From SAR86 cluster bacterium (lineage in GTDB: Bacteria > Pseudomonadota > Gammaproteobacteria > Magnimaribacterales > Magnimaribacteraceae), in assembly GCA_022447065.1 (NCBI GenBank), contig JAKUUM010000001.1:1-64000 (forward strand): a stretch of 64,000 bases of DNA, given 5' to 3'. Below the pieces are notes generated by a model that saw only the letters and a program-made list of their open reading frames with translations, was not told where the DNA came from and searched no databases. The position numbers were made by a program, and so were the translations under genes. Positions 55,155 through 63,071 of this stretch are shown here, one piece after another. Each line of letters opens with the position of its first letter. Position 1 is the stretch's first letter.

Positions 55155-55636
55155 AAATGAGTGATAATTTTGTTTTCGTAGGTTACGAGAGAGAATTTAG
55201 TAATGAAATTCTTAGGTTATGGCGAGAATCATTCCATCGTGCTATCGGTATGGAAGAGGATACAAAACAGGAAGTGGTAAGGGAGCACCTCGAAGTTCTT
55301 CAATCTCTCAATCCTGACTTCATAAGAGTCGCTCTTGAAGGAAATACCAGTAAGATTATTGGTTTTATGAGAATGGAAGAAAATATAATAAATGATCTTT
55401 TTATTCATGTAGATTATCAACGACAAGGATTAGGTTCTCGATTCATTCAACAAGCAAAGGAAGAAAAAGAATTTCTTTCCTTAAGTACTTTCGAGTTAAA
55501 TAAAGGTGCGCAAAAGTTTTACGAGCATCATGGCTTTGTAATATCTAGACGTGGTTTTGCTAGTTTTGAAGAAAACCCCTGGGCAACCAACCAAGAACAA
55601 CTTGCGGATATTACCTATGAGTGGAGTCGAGAGTAA
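55151..55636 (+). CDS. GNAT-family N-acetyltransferase
   Basis: 161-aa single-domain GNAT protein with IIGFMRMEENIINDLFIHVDYQRQGLGSRF (split motif, about 68-97) containing the Q-x-x-G-x-G acetyl-CoA loop, and KFYEHHGFVISRRG near 119-132. The GTG at 55151 overlaps the previous stop (GTGA); an ATG at 55157 is an alternative. Co-translated with the two-domain GNAT upstream, so the pair may act on related acceptors. Not coupled to the tRNA gene on the other strand. Confidence 0.85.
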   Translation: MKMSDNFVFVGYEREFSNEILRLWRESFHRAIGMEEDTKQEVVREHLEVLQSLNPDFIRVALEGNTSKIIGFMRMEENIINDLFIHVDYQRQGLGSRFIQQAKEEKEFLSLSTFELNKGAQKFYEHHGFVISRRGFASFEENPWATNQEQLADITYEWSRE

Positions 55637-55698
55637 AAACTCATGCATGGTTATATTGTGATAAAAGTTTTTTAGATTTTTTTGAGATGCTTAAAGAA

Positions 55699-55774
<76 letters not shown>

Positions 55775-55820
55775 AAGTGTGGAGCAGATTGTATACAAAT
55801 ATCCATGCTTAAAGAAGATG

Positions 55821-56093
55821 CTATCCCTCTGGAGGAGTGTAGCCTGTAGGTCTAGCGTAATCTTCCCCCGAAAGAAACAAATCCATTTGATTGTTTAACC
55901 ATTTCCTTGAATCTCTGTCTGTAAGGTTAATTTGACCTTCATTGATAAGCATTTTTTGATGATCTAACCATTCTTCCCAAGCTTGCTTTGAAACATTCTC
56001 ATATATTTCTTGCCCCCTAGGCCCGGGGTAAGGTGGTTGATCTAAACCAGGTAGCTCTTTTTTGTATTTTTTGCAATTAACGGTTCTGGTCAT
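55821..56093 (-). CDS. yggX: Fe(II)-trafficking/oxidative damage protein YggX
   Basis: 90-aa member of the YggX family, typical in length. TVNCKKYKKELPGLDQPPYPG at the N-terminus (with the conserved Cys7), AWEEWLDHQKMLINE and the terminal ARPTGYTPPEG are characteristic. In Salmonella and E. coli it protects iron-sulfur clusters from oxidants. Its start overlaps the mutY stop by 4 nt, so they share a transcript; MutY itself carries an iron-sulfur cluster. Confidence 0.95.
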   Translation of the reverse strand: MTRTVNCKKYKKELPGLDQPPYPGPRGQEIYENVSKQAWEEWLDHQKMLINEGQINLTDRDSRKWLNNQMDLFLSGEDYARPTGYTPPEG

Positions 56094-57124
56094 GAGGTTG
56101 TGATTTGTTCGATGGTTCTTTTAATTGGTGTTGGAAGTCCTAAAGATTCTACATTTTTTGGATTAACCCAGACAGAGTTTTTATATTTCTTCTGAGTCTT
56201 TAGTTCCGCAAGATATGGAATGGCCTCCAGTTTGTAATGGCTAAAATTATGTTTGACCTTATTAAGTCTTTTTAAATTTAAATATTTTGTCTTAAACCTG
56301 GAATGAAATTCATCTTCTAGGGCTTCTTTCTCTTCACTTTCTATAAAGGACCAAAGACCGCCCCATAACCCCTTTTTGTTTCTTTTCTCCAATAATAAAT
56401 CTCCTTCAGGACCCTGGGGTATAAGCCAAAACACTTTTTTAATCGGCTTGGGTTTGGACTTGCTTTTTGTTGGCAACGTTTCCACCAAACCTTGTGTCAA
56501 TGCCAGACAATCTTGGTTAACGGGACAATGTTCGCAAGTTGGGTTTGATTTAGTACACACGGTAGCTCCCAGATCCATTATGGATTGGGTGTAAACATCG
56601 ATCTGGTCATTGGGTAGTAATTTCTCAGATATTTGCCATAGATTTTTAGTAGTGGATGGCAAAGACAGCTCTCCTTCTATTTTACGATGTCTGGCCAATA
56701 CTCGTTTTACGTTACCGTCCAATATGGCTGCTTTCTTTTTATAACCGAGCGCAAGGATTGCTCCCGCAGTCGATTTACCTATGCCGGGCAAAGATATTAA
56801 TTCCTCCAAAGAGTTGGGAACTTTACCTTTATGCTTTGAACTAATTATTTTGGCTGCTTCGTAGATGTTTCTTGCTCTCGCGTAATAACCTAGGCCTGAC
56901 CAATGACTCAAGACATGATCTAAGTTGGTTTCAGCAAGTTTTTTGACGTTAGGAAATTCTTTAATAAATCTTTTAAAGTAGGGGGTTGCTGTAGAAACTT
57001 GTGTTTGTTGTAGCATAATTTCAGAAATCCAAACTTTATAAGGAGTTCTTTTTTTCTGCCAAGGCAAATCCTTCCTGCCATTGGTTTTATGCCACCGGAT
57101 TAATCTGGTACTAAATTTACTCAT
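56090..57124 (-). CDS. mutY: A/G-specific adenine glycosylase MutY
   Basis: Removes adenine mispaired with 8-oxoguanine; 344 aa. The helix-hairpin-helix LPGIGKSTAGAILALGY (about 113-129) with the catalytic aspartate in ILDGNVKRVLARH, the [4Fe-4S] loop C-X6-C-X2-C-X5-C (CTKSNPTCEHCPVNQDC, about 191-207) and a C-terminal Nudix-like 8-oxoG recognition domain (LLEKRNKKGLWGGLWSF) are all present. First gene of the mutY-yggX pair. Confidence 0.95.
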   Translation of the reverse strand: MSKFSTRLIRWHKTNGRKDLPWQKKRTPYKVWISEIMLQQTQVSTATPYFKRFIKEFPNVKKLAETNLDHVLSHWSGLGYYARARNIYEAAKIISSKHKGKVPNSLEELISLPGIGKSTAGAILALGYKKKAAILDGNVKRVLARHRKIEGELSLPSTTKNLWQISEKLLPNDQIDVYTQSIMDLGATVCTKSNPTCEHCPVNQDCLALTQGLVETLPTKSKSKPKPIKKVFWLIPQGPEGDLLLEKRNKKGLWGGLWSFIESEEKEALEDEFHSRFKTKYLNLKRLNKVKHNFSHYKLEAIPYLAELKTQKKYKNSVWVNPKNVESLGLPTPIKRTIEQITTS

Positions 57125-57194
57125 TCCACACTGATTGTATATTCAGAGAAGCAAAAGGTAGATTTAAATTATTTAGTATTTGGTTCAGGTTGAT

Positions 57195-57812
57195 TTAATT
57201 TTCCAATAAGATTTTGTTTTGAACCTTGCCCTGGCTACTTATTTGATAACAAATTGGCAGTCCAGTTGGTATTTCTAATCTAACCACTTCATCGGGACTA
57301 AGATGGTCTAAGTGCATGACTAAAGCACGAAGTGAATTTCCATGGGCAACTACAATAATTTCTTGGTTTTTTTTGACTAGGGGCATTATGTTTTCTCTAA
57401 AGTAGGGGAGTACTCTTTCTGCAGTATTCTTTAGACTTTCGCCGCCAGGAGGAGGGGTGTCAAAAGACCTTCTCCAAGCTTGGACTTGGTCTTTTCCCCA
57501 TTTTTCTCTAGCTTCATCCTTATTTAAACCAGATAGGTCACCATAATCTCTTTCATTTAAAGCTTGGTTTTCTATAGTTTTTAAATCCTTTTGATCTATT
57601 TGTTCAAGTATCAATTTTACAGTTCTTTTTGCCCTCAACAGGACTGAGGTAAACATTAAATCAAATTTATAACCGTATTTTTTTAGTGTTATTCCAGCTT
57701 CTACAGCTTCTTTTTCCCCTAGCTCAGTGAGATCAGGATCTTTCCAACCGGTAAAAATATTTTTCTCATTCCATTGGCTTTGTCCGTGTCTGATTAAAAC
57801 TAAGGAAGCCAT
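57195..57812 (-). CDS. gpmA: 2,3-bisphosphoglycerate-dependent phosphoglycerate mutase
   Basis: dPGM of 205 aa, interconverting 3- and 2-phosphoglycerate. The phosphohistidine motif LIRHGQSQWNEKNIFTGW is at residues 6-23, followed by LTELGEKEA, NERDYGDLSGLNK and VAHGNSLRALVMH. This is the short bacterial form, lacking some C-terminal residues of E. coli GpmA. In Pseudomonas the unrelated cofactor-independent GpmI occupies this place beside the rhodanese gene, so a replacement is inferred. Divergent from the rhodanese across 79 bp. Confidence 0.93.
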   Translation of the reverse strand: MASLVLIRHGQSQWNEKNIFTGWKDPDLTELGEKEAVEAGITLKKYGYKFDLMFTSVLLRAKRTVKLILEQIDQKDLKTIENQALNERDYGDLSGLNKDEAREKWGKDQVQAWRRSFDTPPPGGESLKNTAERVLPYFRENIMPLVKKNQEIIVVAHGNSLRALVMHLDHLSPDEVVRLEIPTGLPICYQISSQGKVQNKILLEN

Positions 57813-57891
57813 AGATTAATTCTTAAGTTTGAAAAATTATTATTAGAATGAAACTATTCTAACTCACGAACCTATATAATCACGATCCAAA

Positions 57892-58305
57892 ATGGACACA
57901 TTCTTTCTTTTTATTTCACAAAATCTGATCGCAGTAGCGTTGCTACTGTTTACCATTGTGGCTCTAATTATTTACGAAGGGAGAAAAGGAGGAACGAAGT
58001 TAGATCCCACTCAAGCTACCAGAATGATGAATAAGGAAGGAGCTCTAGTTGTAGATCTTAGGCCTTTAACTGAGTTTTCTTCTGGCCATATTGCAGGCTC
58101 CATAAACGTTCAACCTGATAAAGTCGAACAGCATTTAGTTTCTATAAAACACTCCAAAGAAACCCCAGTAATTCTAGTTTGTAAAACGGGTAGTAACTCA
58201 AAAGGTACTGGTGGTTCCCTTGTAAAGGCTGGTTATTTAAAAGTTAATGTTATTAATGGAGGGATGATGACTTGGGAAAGCAATGGAATGCCTCTTTCTA
58301 AATAA
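57892..58305 (+). CDS. Membrane-anchored rhodanese-domain protein (YibN-like)
   Basis: 137 aa with one N-terminal membrane helix (about 9-27, LIAVALLLFTIVALIIYEG) and a rhodanese domain: VVDLRPLTEFSSGHIAGSINV (two parts, about 53-73), and the active-site cysteine in LVCKTGSNSKG. Like E. coli YibN, which lies near gpmM, grxC and secB. Here grxC and secB do not follow; ntrC, converging from the other strand, is 5 nt away. Confidence 0.9.
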   Translation: MDTFFLFISQNLIAVALLLFTIVALIIYEGRKGGTKLDPTQATRMMNKEGALVVDLRPLTEFSSGHIAGSINVQPDKVEQHLVSIKHSKETPVILVCKTGSNSKGTGGSLVKAGYLKVNVINGGMMTWESNGMPLSK

Positions 58306-58310
58306 GATCA

Positions 58311-59696
58311 TTAATTCATACCAAGCTCTTTAATTTTCCTAGTTAGGGTATTTCTTCCCCAGCCTAAAAGTTTTGCGGCCCCATTTTTTTTCCCCAGCGT
58401 TTTATTAAGAGCAGCCTCTATCATAGTTTTTTCAAATTCAGGCAGAGCCAGGTCCAGGAGCTCTGTTTCTCCTTTTGCTAAAGAATCCTCTGCCCAAGAT
58501 TTTAATTTTTCTGTCCACTCAGTTTTAGATCCAGTGCTTTCTCTCTTAAGGTCAGTTGGTAAATCTTCTAATCTGATTTGCCGGGAAGGTGCCATTACCG
58601 TTAACCATCTACATGTATTTTCTAATTGCCTTACATTTCCAGGCCAAGCTAGCTTAGATAAGTAGTCTTCTACTTCTTCAGACAAATATTTAGTTTCTTC
58701 TTTTAATTCTAAGGCGGTAAGTCTTAGAAAATGTTTACAAAGAGCCGGAATGTCATCTCTTCTTTCATTAAGGTTAGGTAAAGATATCTTTATTACGTTT
58801 AGCCTATGAAAAAGGTCTTCTCTAAAAACTCCCTTTTCTACCTGCTCTTCCAAACATTGGTGGGTAGCTGCAATTATTCTTACATCTACGGTTATAGGTT
58901 TTCTTCCTCCTACCCTATAGAACTCTTTATTAGAAAGAACTCTTAGTAATCTTGTTTGAGTTTCAAGAGGCATGTCTCCAATTTCATCTAAAAAAAGAGT
59001 TCCTTCATGTGCTAGTTCAAATCTTCCTGTTCTCTTCTCATCAGCACCAGTAAATGCACCTTTTTCATGACCAAATAATTCGGCTTCTAATAATTCTTTT
59101 GGAATGTCGGCCATGTTAAGAGCTATAAAAGACTTTTCTTTCCTAGGACTATGTTGAAATAAAGCGTTGGCAACAAGCTCTTTACCAGTCCCAGATTGTC
59201 CAACCAACAAGACAGTTGAGTTGGAATTAGATAATTTACCTATAGCCCTAAAAACTTCTTGCATAGCGGAAGCTTCGCCTATTATCTCTGCTTTAGGCAG
59301 GCTTTCTAAATGATCTTCAGTTGCATCATCAGAGGACATAGCTCTTTTTACCATTTGAATGGCATCCTCCATATCAAAAGGTTTGGGTAAGTATTCCCAA
59401 GCTCCATGTTCATAAGATTCTACTGCGCTCTCTAAGTCAGAATGGGCTGTCATTATTATGATTGGTATATCAGGACGTTCTTCTTTTACTTGGTCTAACA
59501 GAACTAAACCACTTGTTCCAGGCATTTTTATGTCAGTTAATATAACCCCGGGTGTTTCTTGATCTAACTTCTTTAAAACTTGAAGTGCAGACTCAAAAGT
59601 TTCGACTTTTAAACCTTTCTCAGACAGTCCTTTTTCTAGAACCCATCTTACGGATTCGTCATCATCAACTATCCAAACAGTGTTCTTTTTAGGCAT
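58311..59696 (-). CDS. ntrC: Nitrogen regulation response regulator NtrC
   Basis: Sigma-54-dependent activator, 461 aa. Receiver domain with D55 (TDIKMPG), AAA+ domain with Walker A GQSGTGKE (166-173) and the sigma-54-contacting GAFTGA (213-218), then a Fis-type DNA-binding end (KKNGAAKLLGWGRNTLTRKIKELG). Phosphorylated by NtrB under nitrogen limitation. Its start overlaps the end of ntrB by 8 nt. Likely target: the sites upstream of the glutamine synthetase gene. Confidence 0.95.
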   Translation of the reverse strand: MPKKNTVWIVDDDESVRWVLEKGLSEKGLKVETFESALQVLKKLDQETPGVILTDIKMPGTSGLVLLDQVKEERPDIPIIIMTAHSDLESAVESYEHGAWEYLPKPFDMEDAIQMVKRAMSSDDATEDHLESLPKAEIIGEASAMQEVFRAIGKLSNSNSTVLLVGQSGTGKELVANALFQHSPRKEKSFIALNMADIPKELLEAELFGHEKGAFTGADEKRTGRFELAHEGTLFLDEIGDMPLETQTRLLRVLSNKEFYRVGGRKPITVDVRIIAATHQCLEEQVEKGVFREDLFHRLNVIKISLPNLNERRDDIPALCKHFLRLTALELKEETKYLSEEVEDYLSKLAWPGNVRQLENTCRWLTVMAPSRQIRLEDLPTDLKRESTGSKTEWTEKLKSWAEDSLAKGETELLDLALPEFEKTMIEAALNKTLGKKNGAAKLLGWGRNTLTRKIKELGMN

Positions 59697-60786
59697 GAAT
59701 TCTCTTCGACTCCTTTTGGCGAACAGCCTTTTCTACTGGAATTAAAATAGAGAATATTGTTTTTCCTGGTTCGCTATTACATCTAACAGTTCCATTGTGC
59801 TGAGAAATAATTCCTTGAGTGATAGAAAGACCAAGCCCCGAACCTTTGACTTTAGTAGATATCATTGGGAAAAAAATTGATTCTTTGATGTCATTCGGTA
59901 CTCCTGGTCCATTATCAAATACAGAAATCTTACATAGGGTTTTATGTTGGGTTTCTCCTAAAAATTCTTGATGGATCCTTGTACTAACTTGTATCTTCGG
60001 TGAAAGAATATCCGACTCAACAAGTGCTTCTTTTGCATTATTTATCAGATTAAGAATACCCTGCTCGAGCAAGTAACTATCAATGTATATATCCGGAATG
60101 CTTGGGTCATAATCTTCAACTAAAGTTATGCCTTTCTCCTGTAAATCTTGATGGACTAAAGTTATCACGTTCTCTAAAACCGTGTGAACATTCTGAACTT
60201 CAAAAGAAGGTTTTCTATTGGGGCCTAAAATACTATCCACCAAAGAAGTTAACCTATCAGTTTGATTAATGATAATTTCTGTATATTCGTTGAGATGCGG
60301 CTCAGGAAGTTTTTGACTTAATAACTGAGCAGCCCCCCTTATGCCACTTAAAGGGTTTTTAATCTCATGTGCAAGACCCTTTATAAAGGCTGAAGTTACT
60401 TCTTGATTAGTCTTAGATCTAAGTCTCTCGCGAATCTCATGAGCATATTCTTTATTGGTTATTTCAACAATAAGTCCTTCTCCAAGAGAATCATTTGAGA
60501 AGGGCTGGACATGATAATCACATAATAATCTTTTTCCTCCTTTTACAAAAAGAAGTGCATCTACCTTAGCAAAGTTACTCTTGTCATTTAAACAGCCTTT
60601 AAATTTTTGATTGCTGTCCGGCTCTTCGTAAAATAGTTCTTTTAATTCTCTTTTTCTTGAAGCATTCAAACTTGTATCCAACATAGATTGAGCTGAAGTA
60701 TTTAAAAACTGAATTCTTAGAGATTCATCTAAAACAAGAATTCCTGTATTAAGCTCGGAAATGTAGTTCCATACTGGATTATTCAT
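59689..60786 (-). CDS. ntrB: Nitrogen regulation sensor kinase NtrB
   Basis: Cytoplasmic histidine kinase/phosphatase, 365 aa, with no membrane segment. An N-terminal PAS-like domain (about 5-110) is followed by the H-box GLAHEIKNPLSGIRGAAQLL (H140) and ATPase motifs NLINNAKEAL, DNGPGVP and GSGLGLSITQGI. In other bacteria PII (GlnB) controls its phosphatase activity. It is separated from the glutamine synthetase gene by 90 bp with a hairpin. Confidence 0.94.
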   Translation of the reverse strand: MNNPVWNYISELNTGILVLDESLRIQFLNTSAQSMLDTSLNASRKRELKELFYEEPDSNQKFKGCLNDKSNFAKVDALLFVKGGKRLLCDYHVQPFSNDSLGEGLIVEITNKEYAHEIRERLRSKTNQEVTSAFIKGLAHEIKNPLSGIRGAAQLLSQKLPEPHLNEYTEIIINQTDRLTSLVDSILGPNRKPSFEVQNVHTVLENVITLVHQDLQEKGITLVEDYDPSIPDIYIDSYLLEQGILNLINNAKEALVESDILSPKIQVSTRIHQEFLGETQHKTLCKISVFDNGPGVPNDIKESIFFPMISTKVKGSGLGLSITQGIISQHNGTVRCNSEPGKTIFSILIPVEKAVRQKESKRIHA

Positions 60787-60804
60787 GGGTTCTTTATTTG
60801 AAAG

Positions 60805-60823
60805 AAAGGGGGTCTGCCCCTTT
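60805..60823 (-). terminator. Hairpin between glnA and ntrB
   Basis: A perfect 7-bp stem (AAAGGGG/CCCCTTT) with a 5-nt loop sits between the glutamine synthetase stop (60877) and the ntrB start (60786). On the minus strand it is followed by a T-rich but interrupted stretch, so it could be a partial terminator lowering ntrBC expression relative to glnA, as known for E. coli glnALG. It would also work on the plus strand, where TTTTT follows, but no plus-strand gene needs it. Confidence 0.5.
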
Positions 60824-60876
60824 TTCTATTCTCTAAATAAACAATTCAAATTAAATTTTTGCTTGCCAGTGCGCAT

Positions 60877-61854
60877 TTAAGATAAAGTTCCTACAATGTG
60901 AGATATGATTTTGTACGGATCTGCATTTGAAGCAGGACGCCTGTCTTCCAGATAACCATTCCAGTCATGCTCAATGGTATATATGGGAATCCGAATGCTT
61001 GCTCCACGATCGAAAATGGCATAAGAAAACTGATCAATACTTTGAGTCTCATGAAGACCAGTAAGTCTCATGTCATTGTCAGATCCATAAGACTCAATGC
61101 CCTCTTTATGAACATCTTTAAGCTTTTCACAAATTGAATAGAAAAGTTTTTCAGATCCTTTGGTTCTCATTTCTTCATTTGAAAAGTTTGCGTGCATGCC
61201 CGAACCATTCCAGTCTCCTTCTTTAGGTTTCGGGTGAAGATTCACACCCACTCCAAATTCCTCTGCCACTTTGTGAAGCAAGTATCTACTTACCCACAAA
61301 TCGTCTCCAGCTTTTATGCCTTTACCGAAACATTGATATTCCCACTGTCCTAAAGCTACTTCAGCATTGGTACCAGAAAGTTCAATACCAGCTTCGAGAC
61401 AAGCCTCTAAATGGGCTTCAGATATTTCCCTTCCAGCAACGTTGTCTGCTCCAACTCCGCAGTAATAGTCACCTTGTGGTCTCGGGGTTCCGTCTTCCCA
61501 TCCTAGTGGATCACCATTTTTACCCGTAAAGAAAAACTCTTGTTCAAATCCGAACCACCATTCATCAGTAACTACTTCTGAAGCGGCAACTCTTGTATTT
61601 GAAGGGTGGGTTTCATGCTCTCCTGTTTCAACTTGGCACATAACTAAGTAATCTGCAAACAAAGGATTATCGTATGTCTGAACTGGAAGTAACAAACAGT
61701 CAGATTTTCCTCCTTCTGCTTGTTGAGTTGAAGAGCCGTCAAATGCCCATGCAGGAGGTGAGTCATCCTCTGTTGTTTTAATTTTACTTCTAAGAGAAGG
61801 TTCTGGCTGATATCCATCTAGCCAAATGTATTCATATATTTTCATTTCTGACAT
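60877..61854 (-). CDS. Type II (eukaryotic-type) glutamine synthetase
   Basis: GSII, 325 aa, making glutamine from glutamate and ammonia. It is not a shortened GSI: the motifs are those of GSII, with WAFDGSSTQQAEGGKSDCLL (two parts, about 36-55), FGFEQEFFF (about 101-109), DWNGSGMHANFS (about 222-233) and FDRGASIRIP near 284. GSII decamers lack the adenylylated tyrosine of GSI, so control should be transcriptional. It occupies the position of the GSI glnA next to ntrBC. Upstream lie a terminator and palindromes that may bind NtrC. AAGGAGAA ribosome site. Confidence 0.93.
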   Translation of the reverse strand: MSEMKIYEYIWLDGYQPEPSLRSKIKTTEDDSPPAWAFDGSSTQQAEGGKSDCLLLPVQTYDNPLFADYLVMCQVETGEHETHPSNTRVAASEVVTDEWWFGFEQEFFFTGKNGDPLGWEDGTPRPQGDYYCGVGADNVAGREISEAHLEACLEAGIELSGTNAEVALGQWEYQCFGKGIKAGDDLWVSRYLLHKVAEEFGVGVNLHPKPKEGDWNGSGMHANFSNEEMRTKGSEKLFYSICEKLKDVHKEGIESYGSDNDMRLTGLHETQSIDQFSYAIFDRGASIRIPIYTIEHDWNGYLEDRRPASNADPYKIISHIVGTLS

Positions 61855-61898
61855 TTTAGTATTCTCCTTGCTAAATAATTGAATTTGAATAATAGCAT

Positions 61899-61921
61899 AA
61901 AAAAAGCCCTAGTTGAGGGCT
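61899..61921 (-). terminator. Intrinsic terminator upstream of glutamine synthetase
   Basis: Minus strand: AGCCCT, loop CAACT, AGGGCT, then TTTTTT. It lies between the end of the DUF1249 gene (61970) and the glutamine synthetase start (61854). It would stop the upstream run of genes and isolate the glutamine synthetase. If the promoter is upstream of it, it would instead act in the leader. Confidence 0.75.
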
Positions 61922-61927
61922 AATTAA

Positions 61928-61983
61928 TGTCACTTTTAGTGCAAAATGCACTAAATAAAAGCAAAAGCACTATAAAAGTGCAT
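61928..61983 (-). promoter_or_regulatory. Palindrome cluster, possible NtrC sites
   Basis: Two palindromes: a perfect 21-bp one at 61935-61955 (9-bp arms TTTAGTGCA/TGCACTAAA, AAA centre), and AGCACTATAAAAGTGCA at 61966-61982, which agrees at 13 of 17 positions with the NtrC site TGCACTATATTGGTGCA as I remember it. A further CACT/AGTG pair at 61931-61941 overlaps the first. The cluster is 75-130 bp upstream of the glutamine synthetase start and overlaps the DUF1249 stop. I did not find a convincing sigma-54 promoter (GG-N10-GC). Confidence 0.5.
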
Positions 61984-62449
61984 GAAGTTTTATCAATTGA
62001 TCTGATAAACCTTCTTTCTTTGAAAATATTAACCATTCAGATAAGAATTTATTCCATTGAAACTTTTCATCTTTATGAAACATATTTTTATTGGGGTATT
62101 TATTCTTCATCCAGAAAAGATATTTACCGTTGAATGTTATAACTTCTGCCATCCTAAGATCATGATAAATTGCTACATTAATTCTTGTGTTGATTAAATT
62201 GCTATTCAAAATTTCTGACTGATTAATTAAAAGAGTAGAAGTATATTTTGAGTCTTTAATAAATTTTAAAGTAACTTTTGAACTACTATTTCCTTCTGGT
62301 AACAAATAAGACATATTTATATTATTTTCAAAGCTAGGAATAATTTTTTTTAATTTTAAAAAGTTCTTTTCATACAAAATTAAGAGACCCCTGAGATTAG
62401 TCCTTGGCTTTTTTCTTAAAGTTATTCCTGTATATTCAATTTTAGTCAT
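61970..62449 (-). CDS. DUF1249 protein (YqiB-like)
   Basis: 159-aa soluble protein matching E. coli YqiB-type DUF1249: NVAIYHDLRMAEVITF (about 91-106), YPNKNMFHKDEKFQWNKFLSEWL (two parts, about 117-139). The N-terminus MTKIEYTGITLRKKPR is longer than in YqiB. The family is largely gammaproteobacterial and has no established function. Its start overlaps the end of the AlkA-like gene by 8 nt, so they are co-transcribed. The stop overlaps one of the putative NtrC sites. Confidence 0.8.
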   Translation of the reverse strand: MTKIEYTGITLRKKPRTNLRGLLILYEKNFLKLKKIIPSFENNINMSYLLPEGNSSSKVTLKFIKDSKYTSTLLINQSEILNSNLINTRINVAIYHDLRMAEVITFNGKYLFWMKNKYPNKNMFHKDEKFQWNKFLSEWLIFSKKEGLSDQLIKLHALL

Positions 62450-63071
62450 ATGAAGACCATAATATTAACGCAGCAACAGACCTAAAAGGTTTCCAAGGGT
62501 CAGCTATTTCTTCAATTGTCAACCTTTTTGGCTTTTTTTCTAAACCTTTAATCTTTTGAATTGCAACTTGTAAGCCTAGATCAGATGCAGGCCAAGCATC
62601 TAGTCTAGACATACAACCTAGAAGGTAGCATTGGGCTGTCCATTCTCCTATTCCTTTAAACTTAACCAGTTTTTTAACAACATTTTCATTTGACATTCTC
62701 TCAAGCGCATTATAATTAATTTCCCTTGACAGAGATGCTTCTGCAATTCCTAGGCAATAATTAATCTTTTGAGAGCTTAATCCTGCAGATTTAAAGACTT
62801 TGTTATCAGTTATCAGAAACTGCTTAGCAGAGAAAGGAACAATAGACGCTTTTAATCTTCCAAAAATAGCTTTTGCTGAAGCTACTGAGAGTTGTTGTTC
62901 GACGATTAAATTTATGAGACCTGTAAATCCTGAAGGTCTCTTAAACAAATCAATTTGTTTTCCTCTCCTATTAACTATTTGCTCTAAATCAGAATCTTTT
63001 TTACAAAGAACCTCAATAGCCTTTTTAAGAGACTTGGCGTTTAATTTTTGATTTGTCTGAGTACATTCCAT
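62442..63071 (-). CDS. DNA-3-methyladenine glycosylase II-like (AlkA/HhH-GPD)
   Basis: HhH-GPD DNA glycosylase, 209 aa, excising alkylated bases. IVEQQLSVASAKAIFGRL (two parts, about 57-74), the helix-hairpin-helix FKGIGEWTAQCYLLG (about 141-155) and the catalytic aspartate in WPASDLGLQ are conserved, then WKPFRSVAALILW. It lacks the Ada-like and beta-sheet N-terminal domains of E. coli AlkA, being the compact form. It overlaps the N-acyltransferase gene by 47 nt and DUF1249 by 8 nt. Confidence 0.88.
   Translation of the reverse strand: MECTQTNQKLNAKSLKKAIEVLCKKDSDLEQIVNRRGKQIDLFKRPSGFTGLINLIVEQQLSVASAKAIFGRLKASIVPFSAKQFLITDNKVFKSAGLSSQKINYCLGIAEASLSREINYNALERMSNENVVKKLVKFKGIGEWTAQCYLLGCMSRLDAWPASDLGLQVAIQKIKGLEKKPKRLTIEEIADPWKPFRSVAALILWSSYD

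Noticed and set aside
60877-61854. Glutamine synthetase as a truncated GSI pseudogene
   Set aside because: The short length is normal for GSII and all its active-site motifs are intact.
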